Shown: positions 1-11,566, counted from the first letter of the stretch. The stretch: 64,000 bases of DNA from Bryoerythrophyllum caledonicum (GCA_963971425.1 OZ020520.1:7358553-7422552), one strand, 5' to 3'. A program made the numbers and translations. Notes: generated from the sequence alone by a model not told the origin.

Positions 1-230
1 CAAATTGCTAGTTGAGTGTTTATGGTGAGGTTTTATATGAAGTGGACAACTACCAAAGCCTATAAAAGCCCTTGATGTCTTCATTAACTCCTTTTCCCCT
101 AAAAGCCCGGGACAATTTCACACTATAAACACTTCAAAATTGTTGATTCTATCGCCATGAGTAAGGAAGGAAACAAAACCTTATATTTATCCTTTTGACC
201 GTGGGATCTTCATAAATACTTACTAAGTAA

Positions 231-807
231 GGGCCGCTTCACACTTGGTGGCCAAGTCGAGTGGCCGTCGATTTCCACCAATGAGATTGCTAGAATGGCC
301 AAAGTCTGGACTTTGGGTCTTCACACTTGTGCCTAAACTTCAAAGGCTGTTGTCCTACATGGCAACACTTTTGGGTTGTTTTGGCGCCAAAGCGACGGCC
401 TCTCGAGGAAAACTTGGGTTGCCCATTTTAATCCACCCAAACTACAATCGAGAGTGTCGAATTTTTTAATAAAATAATAAAAACTGACAAGATCTAGACC
501 GTTAGATGAAAGAGGCCAAATTTTTTGGCTAATTTATTTTGGCTGATTTATTTTGGCTGATATATTTTGGCTGATTTATTTTGGCTGATATATTTTGGCT
601 GATTTTTTTTGGGTTGATTTTTTTTGACGTAATGATATGGGGTTTGGACTTTGGACTTGGCCTTTGGGGCTTCACACCACGACCGGCCAAACCTTCAATC
701 TATATTATTAAATGTATTTTTTGGCAAAAAAGTTTGGCCTCTCGCCATAGTTTGGCCACTCATTTTGACGGACGGTCACTTGACTTGGGCATAGTGTGAA
801 GCGGCCC
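231..807 (+). mobile_element. PIF/Harbinger-type MITE, copy 1
   Basis: Terminal inverted repeats GGGCCGCTTCACACT and AGTGTGAAGCGGCCC, flanked by TAA at 228-230 and 808-810. Three-base TAA targets and GGGCC ends are typical of PIF/Harbinger (Tourist) elements. The host element A0 can be compared with related copies at 1675-2619 and 19504-20445, which carry one TAA at this point (context AGTAATACATG), confirming the duplication. There is no transposase, so it is non-autonomous. A reverse-oriented relative lies at 62172-62743. Confidence 0.9.
521..620 (+). repeat. Internal minisatellite of the Harbinger MITE
   Basis: About six tandem units of roughly 16 bases built on TTTTGGCTGATTTAT, with a TATAT variant in alternate units. 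The sister element at 62172-62743 has the same array in reverse complement with different unit spacing, so the array length evolves within the family. Confidence 0.85.
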
Positions 808-1589
808 TAACATACTCACCAAATTCCATACTCTTTGACCGTACGGATTGAAAGATTATAGTGTTTGGGGTGAAGAAAATGGTCCATTTTCTTCCCTGCG
901 TTGAGTGGATGAGCAGATTTTTACTTCACTTGGTACTAATTCTTTGCACTACACAAGGTCTAAATCTTTTACCATTGTGTTGAGCATGATGTTAATTCCG
1001 TGTACAACAATTTTTAGTGGTAGAGAAAGGATGTAGCATATTCAAAACAAGTCTGCAAGGAGTGGAGGTTCAAAAACTGTCAATTCACAATTTATTGTTT
1101 TGAGAATTTAATATGTTTTAGAATGATAATCTAAACGGTCAATAAAAAGGTTTACACCACATATTGATGTAAAAAAATAAAAAGTGAAAAATATGAAGAT
1201 CTCTAGGTTTTATGTAAAAAGATAAAGTTTTTTTCCCCGCTTGCTCAAAATGTGTAAAAATGTATTAAAATGTTTTTTTACACTTAAACAATAAATTTTT
1301 TTTGACATCTTCAAAGAACAAAACATTCTCTACATGGATGGAAAATCTCAATGTCAATAGAAACTTCTAGCAAAATTTTGGAGCTACCCGAAGTCCCCAT
1401 TTCTAATTTTGAGTGGTACTAACTTTTAAACCATGAATCCAAAAAAATAATAAAAATTATCTCCATGGAGCTCTTATTAGGGAAAATCTAGTATATCAAG
1501 AGTCTTAAAAAAAATTCTTTTTGAATTGTAGGAACTTGCCCAAAATCCAACACGTACGCCCGAGGTACACTTGGGTTCTTAGAGGTTAA

Positions 1590-2830
1590 GGACGAGAGGC
1601 GTATACGTGGTCACTTTTGGAGTAATTTGTAATTGGTGGACTAATACTTTATCTTTGATTGATTTGTGGCTTAACCCCTAAGGTACCAAGGCAGTTTTAC
1701 ACCAAAAACACTTCAAAATTAATGGATTCTAGTGCAATGAATAAAGAAGGTAACAAAAACTTTTATTTTTAGTTCTGACCGTAGGATCTCAATAAAGGCT
1801 TATTAAGTAATACATGTACAAAATTTCATAAACTTTGACCGCATGGATTGAAAGATTATAGTGTTTGAAGTCAAACAAATGGTTCATTTTCTTCCCTGCA
1901 TTTAGTGGATCAACAGACTTTGACTTCAGTTGGTGTCAAAAAATTTCACTACACAAGGTCTAAATCTATTACCATCTTGTTAAGCATGATGTTAGCTCCT
2001 TACACACCAATTTTTAGAGGTAGAGACACGGTGTAGCATATTCAAAACAAGTGTGCAAGGAGTGGAGGCTCAAAATTTGTTAATTCACACTTTAATTTTT
2101 TTTGAACTTAATATATTTTCGATTGATAATCCAAATGGTTAATAAGAAGGTTTACATTACATATTATTGTGGAAAAAATAAAAAGTGAAAAATATGAAGA
2201 TCTCTAGGTTTTATGTGGAAAAGAAGAAGTTTTTTTGGTACCTTGCCCGACAATGAGTGACAATGTGTGAAAATGTTTGACTTGGGTTGGTATGCTATTT
2301 TTCACTAAAGACAAGAACTTTTTTTTGACAACATGAAGGGAAATAATATTACTTGCGAGTACTGAAAATCTCACTTTCAATAGAGTGTCCTATCAAAAGT
2401 TTTTGGAGGTGCCCGAGGTGCCCGCCCTCCCCATTTGAAATTAAAAACCCTATAACTTTTTCATCAAATGTCCAATTTAGGAAAAAAATGTTTTCCCACT
2501 AAAGTCTTGGTAATGCCCTTCTATGGTAAGAATTTCAAAGATGAATGTTTGAAATTGACAGCATAGGAACCTGACCGAATTTTCAAAAAGCCCTTTTTGG
2601 ACACTTGGTCCTTTAGGGGTTAAGTTAAGTTCCTTGGATTCGTGCCCTTCCAACGAATGTGGTGAGAATGTGTGATGGAGTTTGACGAGTGAATTCCGTG
2701 TGGTCGTTAACCCTTTAATGACAAGGTGACCATGTATAGATTTGAAATGTACCTAGTGCTATCATGTAGTCGTCTGAAATGAAGCTATTGTTGTGATTTT
2801 AGACTTTGTACATTGTCGCTTGTTGTTAAA
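1590..2830 (-). repeat. TTAA-type element F copy, interrupted by A1
   Basis: The pieces 1590-1670 and 2624 to about 2830 together match the reverse complement of the element at 6234-6491 (shared runs include GGTCACTTTTGGAGTAATTTG). A1 sits between them at a TTAA. The outer limits are not sharp, because one end abuts A0 and the other fades after about 2830. Confidence 0.55.
1675..2619 (+). mobile_element. TTAA-type element A1
   Basis: A 945-base element with ends CCCCTAAGGTACCAAGG and TTGGTCCTTTAGGGG, flanked by TTAA at 1671-1674 and 2620-2623. It is nearly identical along its length to the copy at 19504-20445, so it moved recently compared with A0. It has no reading frame of interest. It carries the shared internal motif at about 1833-1857. 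The TTAA target plus CCC ends fits piggyBac-type mobilisation in trans (inference). Confidence 0.88.
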
Positions 2831-3788
2831 GGTATAAAAGGCTAATGTGCGGCTGGTCATGGAAGATGGAGCCAAGAAAATTATAAATACATACCAAACC
2901 TTGACTTGTTGCAATTTCTTCCCAATTGTGAACAAAGATTCATTTGTCTAATTGACATTCTTCCAATTCAACTCATTTTTGTCAATATGTTTGTTAGCAA
3001 ATGCTAATCTCTTTGCTCTTTGCTCTATGCTTTGGGTGCAAGAAAATCTCTTGTCATAGCTATTTTATACTTTCAAGACCACCAAGTTCTCTCATACTTA
3101 ACTCATAAAGGAGATTTTGTACATGGGGGATATATTTTTTCAGTTTGGGTAGGTTCCTAAAAATTTATAGTTTTAAAATTTTATTTTTAAATATATTTTG
3201 AGAACATGTGCATAGACTCTCTTTATGGGGTATATTTTTAGTTCTAATTTTGGACTTGTAAGGAAAACATTATCGTGCTTCAAACATCAAAAGTTGGGTT
3301 GTGGAGCAGCTAGACATGGTACTATAGAGCTAATAATTTTTTGAGGTGGGTAGCAGTAAATGAATGTTCTTAGTATCCCTCTTTTTTTTACTTAAGAATG
3401 GATAAAAATTAAGGATCTTTTTTTCAATTTTCTTTCACTCTAGTAGAAGAAGCCATGATGATTTCATCTATTGTCTGGATTTTAGATCCAACTATTATTT
3501 ATTCAAATAAAAAATAAAAATGCCATGCCAAGGAAATGGTTGTGTTCCATACCCTTAGACATTACAACACTTTTTTCAATACCCTAAATCCCTCCATTAC
3601 TTAAGATTTTTGGCGTGCAATGACTTAATACAAGGTAGAACATAGTTCCATAGAATGTGTACAATGTGTAGTAGAAAAATATTTCATTATCTTGAGTCAA
3701 AGATCACGGGGAAGAAAAAAACTATATTGTAGCCTCCAAATGTTTGTATCTTACAATCCGTGTGGTCAAAGTTTATAAAACATCTTAA

Positions 3789-4598
3789 CCCCTAAAGGAC
3801 CAATGTCCCCTCGGGGGACATTTTGAGTTTGGGTAAGGTACCACGTTCTCAATTCTAGGCATTATTTTCTGAGATTTGTTATTGAATGGACAACTTTTTG
3901 ATTAGCTTTGCGTAGACACAAATTTCGTAGAATTCCGACTTACGGTTCAAAAGTTACAATTTCTTTTCACTTACATATACAAATAGTGCAGCAGTTTAGA
4001 GTGACATATCACAAATACTGTCACCAAACTTTAATAACTTCTAAATTCAATAGAAATTCGAGTTTTTGTCCATTTAAAAAAAAGAAAATGTCCTCTTGGA
4101 AAGGAAATTGAGATCATTGCATCTATCGTACGGATTTGTGAATTTCAAATATTTGAGAAGGATATGATATATGCAAAATATAAAGTGTACTGTTGATTCT
4201 TGGCACATAGTTGCATTGCAGGATTTTTTAGGACATCTTCTACACCTCTTCTACTTCTAAAATTTGGTGCACATGTGCCTAACATGATCCTTTTCAAGTT
4301 AACACAATAAATTCACAGCCCGTAGTGCAAAAAGTTGCCATTGAAGGTGGTCGAAGTTTGTTGAAGGTGTATAGTATGACCTGAAAAAGAGATTATGTTG
4401 ATTTTCAATGGATGATATCTTTCAATCCGTGTGGTCAAACTTACCAAAAATGTTACCACACACTCTCATACAAGTCTAGTACAAGATCCTACGGTTAAAT
4501 TTTCAAAAAAATTGATTTTGTATCATTTTGTGTTGAATGTGCTGAAAATGGCAGTTTTGGAGTGTTTTTGAGGAAAAATTGCCTTGGTCCTTTAGGGG
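3789..4598 (+). mobile_element. TTAA-type element B1
   Basis: An 810-base element with ends CCCCTAAAGGACCAATG and CTTGGTCCTTTAGGGG, flanked by TTAA at 3785-3788 and 4599-4602. It is collinear with 54180-54988 and, in reverse, with the outer parts of 55866-57986. The shared internal motif lies at about 4417-4440 in reverse complement. It is non-coding. Confidence 0.88.
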
Positions 4599-4705
4599 TT
4601 AATTGTCTTCTTGTACTACCGAGCTTCAAGTTCCTATGGCTGAAATAGTAAAAGGTTGCATAGTCAAAGTTTATGAAATTCTCAAGTGTCTTCTTGTACT
4701 ACAAT

Positions 4706-4914
4706 GATTTTGATGTTTAGTGTCATGGGTAGTAAATGACTTGTAAATGTTGTGAGTTTTTACATTTGATATAAATTTTTATTAAGAGTACAACAATCTA
4801 TACTACTCAAAGAGGGGGATCATAGTGGACATGGTTGGTAAAAATATTCATCGAGAGTGAAAACTTATAGCATTTACAAGTCATTTAATGCCCATGACAC
4901 TAAATATCAAAATC
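4706..4914 (+). mobile_element. Foldback-like MITE J
   Basis: Arms of about 44 bases are near-perfect inverted repeats: the left starts GATTTTGATGTTTAGTGTCA and the right ends with the complement of GATTTTGATATTTAGTGTCA. Imperfect direct repeats TGTACTACA and TGTACTAAG flank it. Its centre (aaatattcatcgag) resembles parts of 43180-43430 and 44060-44320, suggesting one family. Confidence 0.65.
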
Positions 4915-5060
4915 AGTGTACTAAGATTCAAGATCCTATGGTTGAAAGTAGTAAAAAGTTGTTTGGTTTAGTCTCAGAATGTCTCATCCTTAAGAGGTGG
5001 TTTTGGGGTTGTTCTTGTGAAACTTAGTCATGGTTTTTTTACGGGTATATAAAAAACTTT

Positions 5061-5613
5061 GATTGAAAGGTCACCATATCTAAAGAAAATGAAAAAATAG
5101 AATAATGATACACAAAAAGAGGAGTGTCTCATTGCATAAAATATTTCAGTACAAACATCACTACAAGTTCGTTATTATTTTAGATGTACAGCAGACATCG
5201 ATTTTGTAAACTAAAATATTTGTTTTTTCATAAGATCGTGGAAAAGTAGGTGGTGAGTTTGCGTGTTACCAGTACAAACATTGTCATGTGTTACCAAGTT
5301 CATCATGCAAGTATTACATGGGCTTAAAACATGCCACTTCGCATGACAAGTGTACAATGTACATGTTGCCATGGAAATGGCATCTTTTAGGTCTCTTTCT
5401 GTAATCAAAGCACCCCAATTCCCGGACTCAACACCCAATGTCATCTTTCATGGAAGGTGGTTGGAAGCTGTTGAGCTATTTTTTTTAACCATATCCTAGA
5501 CGTGCCTCGATTTTGTAATCTGCCTCTGAGATATGCCTTCATCAAACTCGTGCACAAGCTTTTTATGATAGATATGACTAAGGAACATGACTGCCATGGC
5601 CTAGTCTATTGTA
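5061..5613. other. Gene-free stretch
   Basis: No convincing gene or paired element ends seen. The open frames here are short and have no recognisable domain. Confidence 0.5.
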
Positions 5614-5616
5614 TAA

Positions 5617-6043
5617 GAGCATATGCAACGTGTCGAGGGCCATGAGGCAGAGTGAAAGTAGTTTGCCGTGTTGAGTGAATGAAGGAAGTCCAGCCGGCTG
5701 CCTACACTAGGCGGGACCCGCAATGCCACCCGGGGGCGAAACGGGTGTTCGTCAACACAAAATCATGTGACTCCTACTTTTCTTCGCTCGCTTGTGGAAG
5801 ATGTGACTTCCAAAGCTACCACATTACCCCACGTCAAGTCAAAGGATCAAAAGGGAACATTTCTGACGTTTGAGAAGGCTTCAGCGGGCACGGAAGAAAA
5901 CGACTTCTCGCCGTTATGTGGCTTCTTTTTGAGGGGCCCGACGCAAACTGTTGCGTAGCCCGAGAGCTGCTATAGCTCAGAAATGCCTCCAGACCCGGTC
6001 ATTTCTGTTTTGCCTATTGGCCGAGCTTTTGTTGCGGATGCTC
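5617..6043 (+). mobile_element. Harbinger/Tourist-type MITE (GAGCAT ends)
   Basis: Ends GAGCATATGCAACG and GTTGCGGATGCTC, with TAA at 5614-5616 and 6044-6046. The 427-base interior is more GC-rich than its surroundings and has no transposase. Same end type as the elements at 33592-33927 and 51120-51510. Confidence 0.8.
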
Positions 6044-6046
6044 TAA

Positions 6047-6229
6047 GACTCATATAGTAAAAAGGAGAATAAACTTTGGTTTGATATGAGCGTGAATTAA
6101 CTCTTTAGTAATAAGGGACTTTTCCATAGTATGAGGATTTGTAATTTTTTTTTTGTCTAAGTCGTTTCTATATTTACCTCTAAAGGATCAAGAGATTTTA
6201 GATGAATCTCTGGTCGCTTTTCTATTATC
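6047..6229 (+). repeat. Truncated family C fragment
   Basis: From about 6176 the text CTCTAAAGGATCAAGAGATTTTAG followed by 'atgaatctctgg' matches the left part of elements C1 and C3. It stops where element F begins at 6230. No gene was seen in the preceding bases. Confidence 0.5.
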
Positions 6230-6233
6230 TTAA

Positions 6234-6491
6234 CCCTTTAGGACGGCGGGGTGATCATGCCTCGGAGATGTCACAAGTGGGTACATTTCATTGTGACTGG
6301 TCACTACAAATATCACTAAAGTTCGCTTGTCAAACTCCGGTACACAATCTCATCCCATTTGTCGGAAGCACGGGGATCTAGGGATTCAAGGATTAAACCA
6401 AGTCGCGGATCACACAAAGGTGAAGTATTGATCCACTAATTTGCAAATTACTCCAAAAGTGACCACCTATGGGCCTCTTGTCCTTAAAGGG
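6234..6491 (+). mobile_element. TTAA-type element F (reference copy)
   Basis: Left end TTAACCCTTTAGGACGGCGG at 6230-6249 and right end CTTGTCCTTAAAGGG at 6477-6491, followed by TAAA. About 258 bases, non-coding. It contains a TTAA just inside its right end (CCTTAAAGG), the site used by A2 and apparently A0 in other F copies. That makes this copy an unoccupied reference. Confidence 0.75.
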
Positions 6492-6495
6492 TAAA

Positions 6496-6704
6496 TGGAT
6501 CAAAGCATTTTAGATGAATCTTGCCTCCATTAATTAAAAATTGCCAAGATGAACTTTTTGAGTATTTAACCGTAGAATCTTCTTCTAAAATTATATGAGA
6601 TGATGTGGTAAATATTTTGTTAATTTTGACCATATGGATTGAAAGATAATTGAAATCGAAGCAAATAATTTTGTCCCCCAAATGGAAACTTGGTCCTTTA
6701 GGAG
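6496..6704 (+). mobile_element. TTAA-type element C1
   Basis: About 209 bases, collinear with 32190-32402 and 39749-39950. It starts with decayed end text (GGATCAAAGCATTTTAG) and ends CTTGGTCCTTTAGGAG. The shared internal motif is present as GACCATATGGATTGAAAGAT near 6628-6649. It is non-coding. Confidence 0.7.
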
Positions 6705-6752
6705 TATAAATAGGGGGTCTAATTTTTGTATACAACCTTACAAAGTTGAATT

Positions 6753-6986
6753 TAATTCGTAAAAGACAATGTGCCCCTTAGGGGAAATTTTCCATTTTGG
6801 ATGGGTTCTTCTATTGTCAATTTTGATCACAAATTTATTTATTTATTAATGATGATGTGCCACAATATTAGCTTCATGGGAATATAATTTTTTTAGACAT
6901 CATTCTTCTAAAATAAAAGCTATAATATTTGAAGTATAAATTGGTGGAATAATCTTCACTAGACATTGAGATTTTTTAACAAATTC
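6753..6986 (+). repeat. Left-end fragment of an E/B-like element
   Basis: Starts with a TTAATTCGTAAAAGACAATG end followed by CCCCTTAGGGGAAATTTT, similar in plan to the left ends of B1 and E1. It has no matching right end before E1 begins. Confidence 0.45.
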
Positions 6987-6990
6987 TTAA

Positions 6991-7928
6991 TCCCTAAAGA
7001 CCAAAAGTCCTAAGGTGATCTTCTAGTTATTTTTGGTAGCTTATATCGATGTAAATTATTATTATGAATTTTTGAAGTTTATACTAGAGATGTGGATAAG
7101 TAGTAGACTTCTGATGAATTTTCTTTTTTGAAAAAACACACACTAAAGAAATGTTATAAGGTTTTAAATTTAAAACTAGGAGAGCGGGCAAGGTAGACAG
7201 GGTGGCAGGGTACTATAGAGCCGAGTGGTATTATAATAGAACTTGAATAGGAGCTATTGTAGAGCGAAATAATGCAATCTTTTGTGCGCTATATTGTGCT
7301 TTGTTTTGTGGCACTATTTTGTGGGAGGTAGTAGTGGATTCAAGTTCTTGGCTATCCTCGTTGTCTTTACTAAAAACGAGTAGAAACTAAGTATTTCACT
7401 TTTTCAAAAATATTGTTTTTTTAATAGACAAAGACATGATAAGCTACCCATCATTGAGATTTAAGATCCATGATATTCTTTTCATGTTAAAAAAAATGTC
7501 TATCCTATGTGAATGGCTACTTCATCTTCCCCTAGTCATTGCACGTCCATTTCTCTTATCCTAACACCTCTTTTACTTGTGATTTTTGGCTTGCAATAAA
7601 CTAACACGAGGTAGAACATAGATATGTAAAATGCATGAAATGATTAGTGGAAAATATGCTATTATCTTCAGTCAAAGTACGTTAACTTTGTCCACGCATA
7701 TTGCAAAAATCATATTGCAACTCAAATGCAAAACCATATTGCATGCTTCCAGTGCATGATCTTAAAAAATTTGCGATCAAAGTTTTGAAATGTTTCTTTG
7801 TAGTAGTTAACTTGAAATTTCTATGTTTGAAATAATAAGAAGTTGTTACAATTAGTCTTGCAAAGTTTCCTCTTTGAGAGGCAAATTTTGGATGGTTTTG
7901 GTGAAACATAGTCTTAGCCCTTTAGAGA
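6991..7928 (+). mobile_element. TTAA-type element E1
   Basis: A 938-base element flanked by TTAA at 6987-6990 and 7929-7932. Its ends, TCCCTAAAGACCAAAAG and CTTAGCCCTTTAGAGA, are decayed versions of the common terminus. Its middle (around 7310-7420, 'ggtagtagtgga...') recurs near 3345-3430 and 34745-34850. It is non-coding. Confidence 0.65.
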
Positions 7929-7949
7929 TTAAATTATTTTGTTTGAGAT

Positions 7950-9354
7950 CGTAAAATAATAAATTCTTGCATGTAGTACAAAAGTTCTTTTTCACCACAA
8001 GTCAAACATTTTCATACATTTGTTGGGCAAGATATCCAAAAACTTCTTCTTTTCTACATAAAATTGGAGATTTTGGTATTTTATAGTTTTTAATTTTACT
8101 AATATTAACCTTTTTTTTTGGTTTGATTCACATTCTATAATTTGGATTACAAAAACTAAAATGTATATTGGCAATTTTTGAACCATTTCTCCTTGTACAA
8201 GTATTTTGAATATGCTACAATTTTTGTCTACAATCTAATCTTGATAATATCACCCTTGTTAATAGCACACCTTGATATTATCACCAAAACCCTTGAAATG
8301 AATTTCCTTAGTTCAATACTCACTTGTTAATATCTTCAGTACTCTTGATAATTTTAAATTTGTTTTCTCAAAAATTACAATTCAAGTGTGACAATAATAT
8401 GAGGTGGACGGATGAAGTATTGTCTTGGCATTGAACTAAACTTGTGTGTCTGAGTTGGACATCTACAAGCTAGTCTATAAACGTGGAGGATGGTTCTTCA
8501 TGCATTATTTTTAATGGGGATTCTAGTTGGAATGCAATTCATTGACCTCCCTCCTATCTATCAATTTTAAACAAAAAGCCCACTTTAGAGTAAATGGTGA
8601 GATTGTGCAAACTATTGGTTTGATCTACACACAAGGCTCACAACTTTCTCTTTTTGTTTATTACCTTCACCTTCTAGTATGGTGATTTTATTAGCTACAT
8701 TAAAATCAAGGCAAGAGGGCATGAACAATTGTGAAATTTCAAGCATGAAGTTCATATTTTGAATCATAAGCATAAACTCAATATTAGTAGGTAGTTTTTA
8801 ATGAGTTTCAAGATTAAGCACTAAAATTAGTTTAAAGTAAAGCTTTAGATTCTACCATTCATTTTTTTCACATTGTTTTTGTATGGATCTTGATATTACC
8901 ACGTTATACACAAATCCTCTACATGTAATATCAAATATGTCACACCTTGTTTATATCACGTTCTTGAGTAAAACATAGGGTGTAATATTATCAAGGTCAG
9001 GTTGTACCTTTATAAATTGGTGTACAAGAAAAATTTGACATCATGTTAGACATGATGATATATCAAACTTTGGACCTTGTCTAATGCAAAGATTTGACAC
9101 CAAGCAAAGCCAAAATTTGTTGTTCTTTTCTAAGCATTGAGGAGATATAACCATTTCTTCACTTCAATACAAAAATCTTCCAATCCTTGCAATCAAGGTT
9201 TATGAAATTTTGTGAGTATGTTAATTTATGAGCTCAAATCAAGATCTTACAATTAAACTAAAACAAAAATTTAGTTCTTCCATTTCCACTCTTTACCTAG
9301 AATGACCAATTTTGAAGTGTCTTTGATGTGAAAAAGGTAAGGAACTTTTGAAGA
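7950..9354 (-). mobile_element. TTAA-type element A4 (reverse), with nested insertion
   Basis: Matches family A in reverse complement on both sides of an insertion at 8240-8995. Examples are 'caagtcaaacattttca' near 8001 and 'caattttgaagtgtctttg' near 9307. The outer end next to TTAA at 9355-9358 is worn. The boundary near 7950 is approximate, because E1 lies directly upstream. Confidence 0.55.
8240..8995 (+). mobile_element. Unclassified TIR element S, inserted in A4
   Basis: Inverted ends CTTGATAATATCACCCT and AGGGTGTAATATTATCAAG bound about 756 bases that family A lacks. The target duplication is not clear, so no superfamily is assigned. No long reading frame. Confidence 0.55.
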
Positions 9355-9358
9355 TTAA

Positions 9359-10033
9359 CCCATGATTCAAACGTTGGGAAAAATTTGCACACCATCTAGT
9401 TGTTGCTTGAATAGATTATAATGATTAAAGTCACCATATATTAGTAGTGAAAATTGTAGGTTTTGGAGAATTTGTTACTTAACCAATCAAATGATGTTGT
9501 AAAAAAAATTATGATTAATAGGTAAGTGGTTAAAAATGTGCACTATGTAGATAGCTAGACATTGACATATAATAATATGTGAAGTAAACATTTTTGAATG
9601 ATTCTTAATCTTTTGTCTATTTGATTGTAAATAAAGATGTTCCAAAACTTATACTTTTCACTATTCATAAGTTTTGCATGTCGTGAGAGAGATCGGTAAT
9701 TACACATAGTGAAGAAATCTTTGAAAGATTGTTTAATACCAAAGTCCTACATCAAAATGATTTTCGGTGTGTAAGGAATACAAAATAGTATGTGGCATTG
9801 CATTTATAGATATTCATTGTATTTGAATGTATGTGATGTATTTGGAAATGTATTCCTAAAGATTCAAAGAATTCTATAACTCCAAATCATGATTTGATTA
9901 TTGCTAAGTTTACCTACAACGTGCTTCCAAATTTGAACATTAACGTTCAAAATCTGATTCTCCACAAATTTTATGAAAATCAAAATTTAGTACAGACAAA
10001 AACCAAAGATTGGTTGCATATTAGGCATTGAAG
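9359..10033. other. Gene-free stretch
   Basis: AT-rich, with no recognised gene or paired ends. Confidence 0.5.
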
Positions 10034-10037
10034 AGTT

Positions 10038-10247
10038 AATCCTCAAATGTCAAAATATACGTGCACGTATATTTATTTTTAGATTATAAAAAAATATTGA
10101 AGCTTAGCAAGACTTACATCTTTGGGTCTTTCTTCATCTAACATCTTTCATTGTAAGGTCATTTCAATATCTGAACCTTATCATCAGATTCAACACCATA
10201 CATGTAGAATACTGTGGTGACTAGTGGCATCTTCGGAGGTCTAAGGA
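10038..10247 (+). mobile_element. TTAA-type element D4
   Basis: Flanked by TTAA at 10034-10037 and 10248-10251, with worn ends TCCTCAAATGTCA and CTAAGGA. The interior ('agcaagacttaca', 'acatctttcattg', 'catgtagaatac') matches the other family D copies. Confidence 0.7.
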
Positions 10248-10394
10248 TTAATTGTCTAGTTATCAAGTGCATACAATCAACATTACTATAACGACAAATA
10301 TGAATTGTTAAACTTGCACTAAAATTGAAACTACAAAAAAGGCTTCCAATGCAAGAGGGGTGGGTGACTTGGCACAATGCAACTCCAACCTTAA

Positions 10395-10567
10395 CCCTTA
10401 ACGTCACAAGGTGCCACTAGTGGCCACAATATTCTACATGTATGGTGTTATATTTGAAGAATCTACAATTCAAAGGTGTAAGTCTTGCTAAACTTTCTCA
10501 CATTTTTTGTATTCAGTTAGAGGAATACATGTGTCTGTATATTCAGTTCCCTATTGACGTCTAAGGG
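10395..10567 (-). mobile_element. TTAA-type element D5
   Basis: Ends CCCTTAACGTCACAAGG and GACGTCTAAGGG, flanked by TTAA at 10391-10394 and 10568-10571. About 173 bases, opposite in orientation to D4, and internally shortened relative to D1. Confidence 0.75.
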
Positions 10568-10571
10568 TTAA

Positions 10572-10945
10572 ACTAGGAATTCTCAAATTTTCATCATTTG
10601 TGCCCAATTTATAAAGAAGAAGAACTCCGATCTCCGAAGGAGATTGGCATGAATATAGTGTTTGTTCATTATCTTCACTAAGCATATGGCGACGGGACAT
10701 AGGCCAGTGTAATAGAACTACTCCCCCTTCTCGAGGGTAAACACTTTTCTACACTAAGTGCTTCCCTACACTAATTGCCTTAGAGACAACCAACATGTCA
10801 TCTCCCCCAAGGGCTTTGTGGGTCCCCATACAACAAGGCCTTGGGACCCCACCGTAATTGGGTGGACTATGGTGGTAGGCACCATGCCGGCAATAGGACT
10901 TAAACTCACAACCACCTCACAACCACCTCACTTGCCCCAGGAGTC
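10572..10945. other. Gene-free stretch
   Basis: No gene recognised. The text is of moderate GC content and includes a CCCCC-rich patch around 10722-10860. Confidence 0.4.
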
Positions 10946-10961
10946 CAAGTCGTATCCATCT

Positions 10962-11497
10962 CTTCTTCTTCTTCTTCTTCTTCTTCTTCTTCTTCTTCTT
11001 CTTCTTCTTCTTCTTCTTCTTCTTCTTCTTCTTCTTCTTCTTCTTCTTCTTCTTCTTCTTCTTCTTCTTCTTCTTCTTCTTCTTCTTCTTCTTCTTCTTC
11101 TTCTTCTTCTTCTTCTTCTTCTTCTTCTTCTTCTTCTTCTTCTTCTTCTTCTTCTTCTTCTTCTTCTTCTTCTTCTTCTTCTTCTTCTTCTTCTTCTTCT
11201 TCTTCTTCTTCTTCTTCTTCTTCTTCTTCTTCTTCTTCTTCTTCTTCTTCTTCTTCTTCTTCTTCTTCTTCTTCTTCTTCTTCTTCTTCTTCTTCTTCTT
11301 CTTCTTCTTCTTCTTCTTCTTCTTCTTCTTCTTCTTCTTCTTCTTCTTCTTCTTCTTCTTCTTCTTCTTCTTCTTCTTCTTCTTCTTCTTCTTCTTCTTC
11401 TTCTTCTTCTTCTTCTTCTTCTTCTTCTTCTTCTTCTTCTTCTTCTTCTTCTTCTTCTTCTTCTTCTTCTTCTTCTTCTTCTTCTTCTTCTTCTTTT
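10962..11497 (+). repeat. (CTT)n microsatellite, about 178 units
   Basis: An almost pure CTT/GAA trinucleotide run of about 535 bases. The long open frames across it in several phases (Leu, Glu, Lys or Arg homopolymers) are a consequence of the repeat and not genes. Confidence 0.97.
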
Positions 11498-11550
11498 TTG
11501 TTTTTTTGTTTTTTGTTTTTGTTTTTTTTTGACACAAGCAAAGCGGAACT
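10962..11550 (-). mobile_element. Short retroposon with an overgrown GAA tail
   Basis: On the minus strand this is a stub, AGTTCCGCTTTGCTTGTGTC, then an A-rich tail with C interruptions, then (GAA)n running to the end. Perfect 16-base direct repeats CAAGTCGTATCCATCT flank it (10946-10961 and 11551-11566). This is the structure of a 5'-truncated LINE/SINE copy with target-site duplication. The stub recurs at 34061-34119, 37787-37850, 40868-40920 and 46872-47178. Confidence 0.8.
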
Positions 11551-11566
11551 CAAGTCGTATCCATCT

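Larger units (their letters stand above)
96..1585 (+). mobile_element. TTAA-type element A0 (long family), split by a Harbinger MITE
   Basis: Left end CCCCTAAAAGCCCGGG near 96 and right end CTTGGGTTCTTAGAGG followed by TTAA at 1586-1589. The interior matches the elements at 1675-2619 and 19504-20445 in order, including the block around 834-858 that reads GACCGTACGGATTGAAAGAT. The copy is diverged and carries the 231-807 insertion. It is non-coding. The left TTAA has decayed to TTTT, so this boundary is less certain than the right one. Confidence 0.7.
3103..5060 (+). mobile_element. TTAA-type element E2 with nested B1 and J
   Basis: Starts after TTAA at 3099-3102. Its flanks around B1 and its tail (about 4603-5050) match the element at 6991-7928, including the passage on duplicated 'caagttcctatgg' text and the end near 'gaaacttagtcatgg'. 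B1 (3789-4598) and J (4706-4914) are later insertions. A short piece is also duplicated in tandem (about 3755-3784 plus 4603-4640 against 4665-4705). It is non-coding. Confidence 0.55.

Noticed and set aside
1675-2619. CCCCTAAA ends resembling plant telomere repeats (CCCTAAA)
   Set aside because: They occur once per end and in inverted orientation at both ends of discrete elements, not as tandem arrays.
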